The notes beneath the pieces are model-generated. The model was not told where the DNA came from and ran no database searches. It was given only the letters and a program-made list of their open reading frames with translations. 41,347 nt of DNA from Cupriavidus campinensis (GTDB taxonomy: Bacteria > Pseudomonadota > Gammaproteobacteria > Burkholderiales > Burkholderiaceae). Within the stretch, counting starts at the first letter, position 1. Each line of letters opens with the position of its first letter. The position numbers and the translations under genes are program-made. The stretch covers positions 1 to 41,347 of the forward strand of contig NZ_CAJPVH010000048.1 of NCBI RefSeq assembly GCF_905397395.1, given 5' to 3'. Positions 25,414 through 32,369 of the stretch are shown piece by piece.

Positions 25414-26109
25414 TCAGCGCAGGCGCAGCGGCTCGAGCAGCGCGGCGTCGTACTGGGCGCGCGAGATACGGCCCAGTTCCATCATCCGCAGCAGGATATA
25501 GGTCTGCCGCTGGCGCGCCCGGCGCGGATTGACCACGGGATTGTTGGCCGATGGCGCCTTGGGCAGGCCGGCCAGCATCGCGCATTCGGCCAGCGTGAGT
25601 TGGGCCACGGGCTTGCTGAAGTAGGTCTGGGCGGCCTCGTCGAAGCCATAGGCGCCCTGGCCCAGGTAGATCTTGTTCAGATAGATCTCAAGGATTTCGT
25701 CCTTGGTCAGCGCGCGCTCGATCCGGTAGGCCATCAGCACTTCGTAGAGCTTGCGCGTGTAGGTCTTCTGGCGCGACAGGAAGAAGTTGCGCGCCACCTG
25801 CATGGTGATGGTGGACGCGCCCTGGGAGAGGTCGTCGGAGAGATTGGCGATGCCGGCCCGCATCACGCCAACGTAGTCCACGCCGTCATGGAGATAGAAG
25901 CGGTCATCCTCGATGGCCACCACCGCCTCGCGCAATGCGGGCGGGAACTGGCGCAGTTCGACATAATCCGGCGTCTTGCGGAACGCGGTCAGGGAGTCGA
26001 GGGATGGCAGCTGGCGGTCGGCAACCAGCACCGCGAAGGCGATGAGCAACGCACCGCCGAGCACGGCGAGCAGGGCGAGTTTGACGAAGGCGGACCAGAG
26101 GCGTTGCAT
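25414..26109 (-). CDS. Stand-alone GT51 peptidoglycan glycosyltransferase (PBP1A-type, no transpeptidase)
   Basis: A 231-residue protein with one N-terminal membrane helix (residues 8-30) and a GT51 domain that polymerises lipid II into glycan strands at the periplasmic face. Motifs in order: E67-DDRFYLHDGVD with catalytic Glu67, QGASTITMQVARN (97-109), RKLYEVLMAYRIER (119-132) and EILEIYLNKIYLG (138-150). The wording of motif 2 and of LAECAMLAGLPKAPSANNPV is that of class A PBP1A rather than of typical MtgA. The protein ends shortly after this domain, and no transpeptidase remnant lies in the 102-bp gap downstream. It is functionally a monofunctional transglycosylase. It lies 55 bp after the Ldh2-like gene. 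Confidence 0.9.
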   Translation of the reverse strand: MQRLWSAFVKLALLAVLGGALLIAFAVLVADRQLPSLDSLTAFRKTPDYVELRQFPPALREAVVAIEDDRFYLHDGVDYVGVMRAGIANLSDDLSQGASTITMQVARNFFLSRQKTYTRKLYEVLMAYRIERALTKDEILEIYLNKIYLGQGAYGFDEAAQTYFSKPVAQLTLAECAMLAGLPKAPSANNPVVNPRRARQRQTYILLRMMELGRISRAQYDAALLEPLRLR

Positions 26110-26164
26110 GGCGCATATTTTGCCATGGGTCCGATGACGATTCGGAAATTGCCGACCGCCGGGC

Positions 26165-27214
26165 TTATTCCGTGGGTACGGTCACCCCAAGCGACCGCGC
26201 CAGTCCCTCCAGATTGCGCCAGATATTGGGATTGATCTCCAGGTGCGTGGCCGCCGCCGCGCGGTTGGCCGCTTCGTACTCGCCCGGGTACTGGACGGCA
26301 TCGAAGCCGGGCGCCGGTGGCGTGTCGTGCAGGTAGTTGACGAATGCCTCCACCTCGCCGCGCTCCCAGTTCAGGCCGAGATCGAATTCAGGATTGACCA
26401 GCACCGCGAACAGGTTGTTGGTCGCCACGCCACCGCGCGGGTTCTCGGGCTGGATCGTCCCGCCGCCGGACAGCACGCCGGCCAGCAGTTCCGCCACAAC
26501 GCCCAGCGCGTAGCCCTTGTGTGCCCCGAACGGCAGCAGCGCGCCCGGCCGCTCACCGAACATGACCGAGGCGTCGTCGGTCGGGTTGCCGTCTGCATCG
26601 ATGATGCTGTGCTCGGGCGCCGGCTCGCCCTTCTCGGCCAGCACGCGCGCCTTGTTGATGGCGATGGCGCTCGTGGCGATATCCACCACGAGCGGCGGCC
26701 GGCCGTTCGGCATCGGTCCGGCGAAGCAGAGGGGATTGGTGGTCAGGCGCGCCACGCGGCCGCCATAGGGCGCCACCACCGGCGGGCGGTTGATGACGTT
26801 GGTGAAGCTCAGCAGCACCAGCCCCGCCGCGGCGACCATCTCGCCATAGTGGCCCATGCGCCCCAGGTGGTGGGAGCGCCGCAGCGTGACGATGCAGTGC
26901 CCGTGCTGGCGCACCCGCTCGATGGCTTGCACCATCACAACCTTGCCCACGTGCTGGCCGAAGCCGCCATGGCCATCGAAGACCATCAGCGAATCGCGGT
27001 CGAGCACGCACTCGGCGCGGCCTTCGGCATTGACGCTGCCGCCTTCCAGCGCACGCCGGTAGTTCGGCAGGATGGAGATCCCGTGGCTGATATAGCCGCA
27101 GCGGTCCGATTCGACGAGGTGTTCCGCCACGTCTTCCGCGATGTCTTCCGGCACGGCCTGGGCAACGAGGATGTCACGCGCCAGCCGACGCGCCGATTCG
27201 AGCTTGAGTTTCAT
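26165..27214 (-). CDS. Malate/L-lactate dehydrogenase family oxidoreductase (Ldh2/YlbC type)
   Basis: A 349-residue NAD(P)-dependent dehydrogenase of the non-Rossmann LDH2/MDH2 family (includes sulfolactate and ureidoglycolate dehydrogenases). Signatures: ESDRCGYISHGISILPNY (35-52), GHGGFGQHVGKVV, RRSHHLGRMGHYGEM with the catalytic His115/116 region, TTNPLCFAGP and PFGAHKGYALGVVAELLAG. It oxidises a 2-hydroxy acid to a 2-oxo acid; the exact substrate is not decided. It follows the SLC13 carrier gene by 36 bp on the same strand, so uptake of a hydroxy-dicarboxylate followed by oxidation is a reasonable inference. The ATG at 27214 has only a weak ribosome site. Confidence 0.9.
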   Translation of the reverse strand: MKLKLESARRLARDILVAQAVPEDIAEDVAEHLVESDRCGYISHGISILPNYRRALEGGSVNAEGRAECVLDRDSLMVFDGHGGFGQHVGKVVMVQAIERVRQHGHCIVTLRRSHHLGRMGHYGEMVAAAGLVLLSFTNVINRPPVVAPYGGRVARLTTNPLCFAGPMPNGRPPLVVDIATSAIAINKARVLAEKGEPAPEHSIIDADGNPTDDASVMFGERPGALLPFGAHKGYALGVVAELLAGVLSGGGTIQPENPRGGVATNNLFAVLVNPEFDLGLNWERGEVEAFVNYLHDTPPAPGFDAVQYPGEYEAANRAAAATHLEINPNIWRNLEGLARSLGVTVPTE

Positions 27215-27250
27215 GATGAGGGCGCTCTTGTTATGGCATGGCGATGGCGA

Positions 27251-28762
27251 TCAGACCCAGCCGAGCCAGCGCCAGTACGTGGCCGCGAAGACCAGCATCA
27301 GCCCATAGCCGATGATCGTCAGCGGAATGCCCACGCGCGCGAACTGCCGGCCGTTGAAGGTGTCCGTGCCGAGGCAGACCATGTTCTGCGGCGCGTTGAT
27401 CGGCAGGATGAAGCCGAAGCTGACCGTGAAGCCGAGCAGCATGGTCATGCCGACCTTGTTGATGTCGCCGGGCAGGGTTTGGAGTACAGAGATCAGGATG
27501 GGCAGCAGCGCGGCGGTGAGCGCCGTGGCACTGGCGAACCCCAGGTGGATCAGGATCAGGAACGCGGACAGCACCGCGAAGACCATCAGCACGCCATGGT
27601 CGGCGAGGCCGGAATGCGTGACCACGAACTTGCCGAGCCACTGGCCGGCCTGCGTGGTCAGCAGCGCGGTGCCAAGGCTGATGCCGACGCCGAACACGAT
27701 CAGCGTGCCCCAGGGGGTGCGCTGCTGCATGGTCTTCCAGTCCATCACGCCAAAGCGCGGCAGCATCAGGATCACCAGGCCGACGAAGGTGATGGTCGCG
27801 GTATCGAAGCGGTGCAGCTTGCCCTCGGTCGCCCAGAACATCAGCAGGCCGATGGCGACGGCGGCGAGGCGCTTCTGCGGCCCGGTCATGGGCCCGAGCG
27901 CGGCCAGTTCACGCTGCACGGCTTCCTTGCCGCCGGCAATCGCGTTGGTTTCGGGCGGCAGCAGCCAGCGCACGAGGAAATAGAGCACCACCGACATGAC
28001 AAGCGCCCACGGCGCGCCGGCGATCAGCCATTGCAGCCAGGTCACGCGCTCCCCGAGCAGCTTGTCCATGAAGCCGGCGGTCAGCAGGTTCTGTGCGGCG
28101 GCAGTCTGGATGCCGACGTTCCACACGCTGGTGGCCATCGCCACCATGATCATGATGCCGGCAGCGGTATTGGACTTCTTGTCCACGCCGAACGCGGCAA
28201 TCACGCCCATCATGATCGGCACCGTACAGGCGCTGCGCGCCGTGGCGCTGGGCACGACCAGGCTCAGGATGATCGTGACGGCGATGGTGCCGATGAGGAT
28301 GCGGCGCGTGCTGGTGCCGATGGCGGAGAGCGTGACCAGCGCGATGCGCCGGTCGAGCCCCGTCACGGTCATGGCGGCCGAGATGAACAGCGCGGCCGCC
28401 ACCAGCGCAAGCGCCGTGTTTGAGAAGCCGGCCAGCGCCATGCCCAGCGCGCGCGAGGTGCCGTAGTTGACCGATGGATCGGCCACCGTTGGCGCGAAGC
28501 CGATCAGGCCCGCCATCAGCGAGGTGATCATGATCGCGCTGGTCTCGTAGGTCACCGCCTCGGTGATCCACACGACCACCGCGAAGGCAAGGATGGCGAG
28601 CATGCGCTGCCCGGCGACGGGAAGCCCTTCTGGCGTGGGTATCAGGAGTACCGCGACGAGCACGGCGAGGGCGAGGTACAAGCCCCAGTGGAGGGTCGAC
28701 TTTGGGGTGACGGGCGCCGAGATGGCGGCGGCGGGAGCAGCAGAGATATGCGAGTCAGGCAT
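27251..28762 (-). CDS. SLC13/DASS-family anion transporter
   Basis: A 503-residue inner-membrane carrier with about a dozen hydrophobic segments and the two-fold repeat of the divalent anion:sodium symporter family. Notable regions are AVTYETSAIMITSLMAG, LVVPSATARSACTVPIMMG (first hairpin site) and LPINAPQNMVCLGTDTF (second site, where the canonical SNT motif appears as NAPQN). Substrates in the family include succinate, malate, tartrate, citrate and sulfate. The adjacent Ldh2-type dehydrogenase favours a hydroxy-dicarboxylate (inference). GGAAG lies 12 bases before the ATG, and a good sigma70 promoter is at 28832-28860. Probably the first gene of an operon with the dehydrogenase and perhaps the GT51 gene. 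Confidence 0.92.
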   Translation of the reverse strand: MPDSHISAAPAAAISAPVTPKSTLHWGLYLALAVLVAVLLIPTPEGLPVAGQRMLAILAFAVVVWITEAVTYETSAIMITSLMAGLIGFAPTVADPSVNYGTSRALGMALAGFSNTALALVAAALFISAAMTVTGLDRRIALVTLSAIGTSTRRILIGTIAVTIILSLVVPSATARSACTVPIMMGVIAAFGVDKKSNTAAGIMIMVAMATSVWNVGIQTAAAQNLLTAGFMDKLLGERVTWLQWLIAGAPWALVMSVVLYFLVRWLLPPETNAIAGGKEAVQRELAALGPMTGPQKRLAAVAIGLLMFWATEGKLHRFDTATITFVGLVILMLPRFGVMDWKTMQQRTPWGTLIVFGVGISLGTALLTTQAGQWLGKFVVTHSGLADHGVLMVFAVLSAFLILIHLGFASATALTAALLPILISVLQTLPGDINKVGMTMLLGFTVSFGFILPINAPQNMVCLGTDTFNGRQFARVGIPLTIIGYGLMLVFAATYWRWLGWV

Positions 28763-29072
28763 CTTTTACTTCCAAAGTGGATGAGCCTGTCGACGCGGTC
28801 GTCACGCAGGATCGCCGCGGTCGACTCATGCATTATGAGAAGCGTGCCCGCCTGTGCCAAGGGATTGCGTCAGCGTGAATTGTCCAGGATCAAGTCTCTG
28901 CGAGGTCAGGGACTGCGGACGACACACCGCGCGTCACGGTGGCGCAACGGGTTGCTGACATCGGGCGATTTCCGATGGCGCTGCGCGGCCTCGATCTGAA
29001 ATAATTGGGGGCGATGTTGAAATCTTTTCGAACCGCCTTAACCGCCTTAACCAACGCTAACCGGACACCGAC
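28763..29072. other. 310-bp divergent intergenic region
   Basis: It separates the SLC13 carrier (minus strand) from the phosphatase (plus strand). It contains the minus-strand promoter at 28832-28860. Near its right end AACCGCCTT occurs twice in tandem (29031-29048), followed by AACC. I see no ORF worth calling; open frames here have no ribosome site or family resemblance. No clear promoter for the phosphatase was found. Confidence 0.6.
28832..28860 (-). promoter_or_regulatory. Predicted sigma70 promoter of the SLC13/Ldh2 operon
   Basis: Read on the minus strand: TTGGCA (28860-28855), 17-bp spacer, CATAAT (28837-28832). Each hexamer matches five of six consensus bases. The expected leader is about 60 bases. 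Confidence 0.6.
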
Positions 29073-29834
29073 ATGGTGACTCACCCAACACACATCCGTC
29101 CGTGCCTGCCGCTGGAAACAATCAGCAATGCACGTGACCTCGGTGGCCTCGTCGGCGCGCTTGGGCGCCGCGTGCGCCACGGCAAGCTGTTCCGCAGCGG
29201 CAATCCGGCGCTGGCCAGCGTGGCGGACCTGGACCGCCTCCATGCGCTGGGCCTCGACATGGTCATCGACTTCCGCTCGGCGGGCGAGAAGTCCCCGCAG
29301 GAGGCCGCCTTCGGTGAGCGCTTCCGCTGGATTCCGGTGCCCGTGCTGGAGGGCAGCATGGCGATGGACGTGCTGATGCCGCGCCTGCGTGACAGCACGC
29401 CGGGCCAGGTCCACGCCTTCATGGTCGATGTCTACCGCGATTTCCCGGTGCGCTACCGCGACGCGTTCGCCGGCTTCCTGCGCAACGCGGAGGCGGGCGG
29501 CACGCTGTACTACCACTGCACGGCCGGCAAGGACCGCACCGGCTTTGCGTCGCTGCTGCTGCTGTCCGCGCTCGGCGTGGCGCGTGACGACATCGTCGCC
29601 AATTACCTTGAGTCGAATCACTGGAACCGCCGCTTCAACGAGGCGATCCTCGCGCGCACCGACGCGCTGGGCGTGCCGCCCGACGTCATCATGCCGCTGC
29701 TCGACGTGCGGCCGGAATACCTGGAGGCATCGATTGCCGCCATCGAGCAGGCGCACGGCGGCCTGGAGGCTTACATTGCCGATGGGCTAGGCGTGGACAT
29801 CGACCGCCTGCGCAGCCACTATCTGGAAGCCTGA
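29073..29834 (+). CDS. Tyrosine/serine protein phosphatase (CX5R type)
   Basis: A 253-residue cytoplasmic phosphatase of the bacterial Y_phosphatase3 (LipA/MptpB-like) group. The active-site loop is H148-C149-T-A-G-K-D-R155-T-G, with Cys149 nucleophile and Arg155. The N-terminal NARDLGGLVGALGRRVRHGKLFRSGN and VIDFRSAGEK are signatures of this family. The K-D in the P-loop is typical of members acting on phosphotyrosine and sometimes phosphoinositides. The ATG at 29073 has no clear ribosome site, but the start agrees with homologue layout. Its partner kinase is unknown. It is convergent with ackA, with a 27-bp gap. Confidence 0.92.
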   Translation: MVTHPTHIRPCLPLETISNARDLGGLVGALGRRVRHGKLFRSGNPALASVADLDRLHALGLDMVIDFRSAGEKSPQEAAFGERFRWIPVPVLEGSMAMDVLMPRLRDSTPGQVHAFMVDVYRDFPVRYRDAFAGFLRNAEAGGTLYYHCTAGKDRTGFASLLLLSALGVARDDIVANYLESNHWNRRFNEAILARTDALGVPPDVIMPLLDVRPEYLEASIAAIEQAHGGLEAYIADGLGVDIDRLRSHYLEA

Positions 29835-29861
29835 GCGCCGCCGCTACCGCCACTACCGCCG

Positions 29862-31085
29862 CTATAGTCCGCCGCGCTCGCGCAGGATGCGCGCGGTGGA
29901 CAGCGCGATCATGCCTTCCTCGTCGGTCGGCAGGACCAGCACGGGCACGCGGCTGTCGTCGCGGCTCACGCGCTGGGTGTTCGCGGCATTGGCCTGCGCG
30001 TCCAGCCGGACGCCGAACAGCCCGTCAAGGTAGGCGCAGATGCGCGTGCGCACCTCGGCGGAGTTCGCCCCGATGCCCGCCGTGAACACCAGCGCATCGA
30101 GCCCGCCCAGCGTGACGGCCAGCTTGCCGATCTCCTGCGCGGCGCGGTAGGCGTAGAAGTTCACCGCCAGCACCGCGCGCGGGTCGTTGCTGGCCAGCAG
30201 GACGCGCATGTCGCTGCTGATGCCGGAAATCCCCTTGAGACCCGACTGGCCGTACAGCATGGCCTGGATCGCGTCGGCTTCCATGCCCTGCGCGGCGAGC
30301 CACAGTACCGCGCCCGGGTCGATGTTGCCGCAGCGCGTGCCCATCGGCATGCCGTCCAGCGCGGTCAGCCCCATCGTCGATTCCACGCTCCGGCCTTCGC
30401 GCATCGCGCAGAGGCTGGCGCCGTTGCCGAGATGCGCCACGATGACGCGGCCCGCCGCGAGATCCGGCGCCACCTGCCGCAGCCGGCGCGCGATATACGC
30501 ATACGACAATCCGTGAAAGCCGTAACGGCGGATGCCGCGCTCGTAGTACTCGTACGGCAGCGCCATCAGTTGCGCGAGCGGGTCGTGGCCGGCGTGGAAG
30601 GCGGTGTCGAAGCACGCCACCTGCAACAGTTCCGGCACGGCGGCGCGCACCGCGCGGATCGCCGTCAGGTTGTGCGGCTGGTGCAGCGGGGCGAGCGGCA
30701 CGAGGGCTTCGAGCCGCGCGATCACGGGGTCGTCGATCGCCACCGCATCGGCGAAGTCCGCGCCGCCATGCACCACGCGATGGCCCACCGCCACCGGCGG
30801 CGTATCGCGCAGGCCCACGCTCAGCGTCAGCCGAATCAGGCGGAAGGCGGCGTCGTGGTCGGCCACCTGCTCCACGGGAAACTGCTCGTCGGCCACGACG
30901 CGGCCGTCAGCCATGCGTGCGGTCAGGCGCGGCGCCACGCCGATGCCCTCGATCTGCCCGTGCGCGGCCAGTTCGGGCTGGATATCGACGTTGTGGTGCG
31001 CCGACTCGGGCACCACGTAGATGGAAACCTTCACGCTCGACGACCCGGCGTTGACGACGAGGATCACGGGATGGACGGTACTCAA
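29862..31085 (-). CDS. ackA: Acetate kinase
   Basis: A 407-residue cytoplasmic kinase interconverting acetyl phosphate/ADP and acetate/ATP. Family motifs: VNAGSSSVK at the N-terminus, GHRVVHGG, CFDTAFH, YGFHGLSYAY, HLGNGAS, GNIDPGA and FTAGIGANSAEVR. I place the start at TTG 31085, because AGGAGA sits six bases upstream and the protein then begins directly before the conserved strand. The frame is open to 31166, but the extra N-terminus (RTRAAPPPPCPPER) is not family-like. It lies 40 bp after the pta-like gene and should be co-transcribed. Chain-length preference (acetate, propionate or butyrate) cannot be read. Confidence 0.95.
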   Translation of the reverse strand: MSTVHPVILVVNAGSSSVKVSIYVVPESAHHNVDIQPELAAHGQIEGIGVAPRLTARMADGRVVADEQFPVEQVADHDAAFRLIRLTLSVGLRDTPPVAVGHRVVHGGADFADAVAIDDPVIARLEALVPLAPLHQPHNLTAIRAVRAAVPELLQVACFDTAFHAGHDPLAQLMALPYEYYERGIRRYGFHGLSYAYIARRLRQVAPDLAAGRVIVAHLGNGASLCAMREGRSVESTMGLTALDGMPMGTRCGNIDPGAVLWLAAQGMEADAIQAMLYGQSGLKGISGISSDMRVLLASNDPRAVLAVNFYAYRAAQEIGKLAVTLGGLDALVFTAGIGANSAEVRTRICAYLDGLFGVRLDAQANAANTQRVSRDDSRVPVLVLPTDEEGMIALSTARILRERGGL

Positions 31086-31125
31086 GATGATTCTCCTGGC
31101 GACAGTCTTCGCGCTCGCATCGCGC

Positions 31126-32094
31126 TCAGGCGGGCACGGCGGCGGCGGTGCGGCGCGCGTGCGCAAGCAGCACGGCGATGGCGCAGCTGCCGATGCGCGC
31201 GCGTACGCTGTCGGCGCGGCTGGTCAGGATGATCGGCACGCGCGCGCCCAGCACGATGCCGGCGGCCTCGGCGCCGGCCAGGAAGGTGAGCTGCTTGGCC
31301 AGCATGTTGCCGGCCTCGAGGTCGGGCACCAGCAGGATGTCGGGGTCGCCGGCCACCTCGGAGTGGATGCCTTTGGTGTCCGCTGCCGCCTTGCTGATGG
31401 CGTTGTCGAAGGCCAGCGGGCCGTCGAGGATGCCGCCTTCGATCTGTCCGCGCCGGCTCATCATGCACAGCGCCGCCGCGTCGATGGTCGACGGGATCTT
31501 GTCGGTTACGGTTTCCACGGCGGAGAGGATCGCTACCTTGGGCGTCTCGATGCCGAGCACGCGTACCAGGTCGATGGCGTTGCGCACGATGTCGGCCTTC
31601 TCGTTCAGCGTGGGGAAGATGTTGACCGCCGCGTCGGTGATGAACAGCGGCTTGTGATAGTTGGGCACGTCCATCGCAAACACGTGCGAGAGGCGCCGGC
31701 CCGTGCGCAGGCCGTTCGTCGAGCTGGCCACCGCATGCATCAGTTCATCGCTGTGCAGGCTGCCTTTCATCAGCAATTCGGCCTCGCCCGCGCGCACCGC
31801 TTCCACGGCACGCGCGGCGGCGGCGTGGCTGTGCGGGACGTCGATGATCCGGATGCCTTCCAGCGACAGGCCGTGTTCCACGGCCACATGGCGGATGCGG
31901 ACTTCGGGGCCGATCAGCAGCGGCACGATCAGGCCAAGCCGCGCGGCCTCGAGCGCGCCATCGAGCGAACTGTAGTCGCACGGATGGGCCACGGCGGTGG
32001 GAATGGGGGGCAGGCCCGCGCAGCGCGCGAGCAACTGGGCGTATTTGTCGCCGGTGGGGGGCAACGCGGACGGGGCCAACGTAGGTGTGAGCAT
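31126..32094 (-). CDS. Phosphate acetyl/butyryltransferase
   Basis: A 322-residue enzyme with only the PTA/PTB catalytic domain, moving an acyl group between CoA and phosphate. The body includes LLMKGSLHSDELMHAV, HVFAMDVPNYHKPLFITDAAVN, GGILDGPLAFDNAISKAAADTKGI and AGNMLAKQLTFLAGAEAAGIVLGARVPIILTSR, all typical. Many relatives are annotated as bifunctional enoyl-CoA hydratase/phosphate acetyltransferase, but no MaoC hydratase domain is present here. The start is ATG 32094, with AGGGAA upstream. First gene of a pta-ackA unit divergent from the DUF3141 gene. Butyryl-type specificity is equally possible given the neighbouring PHA-synthase-like gene. Confidence 0.92.
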   Translation of the reverse strand: MLTPTLAPSALPPTGDKYAQLLARCAGLPPIPTAVAHPCDYSSLDGALEAARLGLIVPLLIGPEVRIRHVAVEHGLSLEGIRIIDVPHSHAAAARAVEAVRAGEAELLMKGSLHSDELMHAVASSTNGLRTGRRLSHVFAMDVPNYHKPLFITDAAVNIFPTLNEKADIVRNAIDLVRVLGIETPKVAILSAVETVTDKIPSTIDAAALCMMSRRGQIEGGILDGPLAFDNAISKAAADTKGIHSEVAGDPDILLVPDLEAGNMLAKQLTFLAGAEAAGIVLGARVPIILTSRADSVRARIGSCAIAVLLAHARRTAAAVPA

Positions 32095-32162
32095 GGGCAG
32101 CGTTCCCTGGAACCAATATTCTGGAATCGGGCAGGCATCCCCCGGGGGCCAAGGATGCTGCA

Positions 32163-32190
32163 TTGCGCAAACGGTATCTGCGAGTATAGG
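32163..32190 (+). promoter_or_regulatory. Candidate promoter of the DUF3141-fabI unit
   Basis: TTGCGC (32163-32168) and TATAGG (32185-32190) are 16 bp apart. The resulting leader would be long, about 170 bases, so this is only tentative. Confidence 0.3.
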
Positions 32191-32288
32191 CCGGACGACG
32201 ATGACACGCCAGCGTCATATCCGGCGCGGAAATTGCACGAATCTGCGACGTCGGTTGTCTTCGCCCGCCGAGGCTGGTAGATTTTTAC

Positions 32289-32305
32289 TTGCTGCATCGC
32301 AGCAG
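32289..32305. promoter_or_regulatory. CTGC-N3-GCAG dyad, PhaR-like site
   Basis: The hairpin-like dyad TTGCTGC-ATC-GCAGCAG contains CTGC-ATC-GCAG (32292-32302). This fits the CTGC-N3/4-GCAG form I recall for the PHB-responsive repressor PhaR of Paracoccus. It lies 65 bp before the DUF3141 start. PhaR control is an inference. Confidence 0.4.
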
Positions 32306-32369
32306 GCGCCTTGTACGCCGCTGCGACCCGTCTGACCACCTCTACACCTTCCCAGAGGGGAGAATCGGA

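Noticed and set aside
26243..28423. A 726-codon plus-strand frame opposite the Ldh2 and SLC13 genes
   Set aside because: Spans two real genes on the other strand; rich in His, Gln, Arg and Asp with no recognisable fold.
31021..32280. A 419-codon plus-strand frame opposite pta
   Set aside because: Antisense shadow; pta motifs are on the minus strand.
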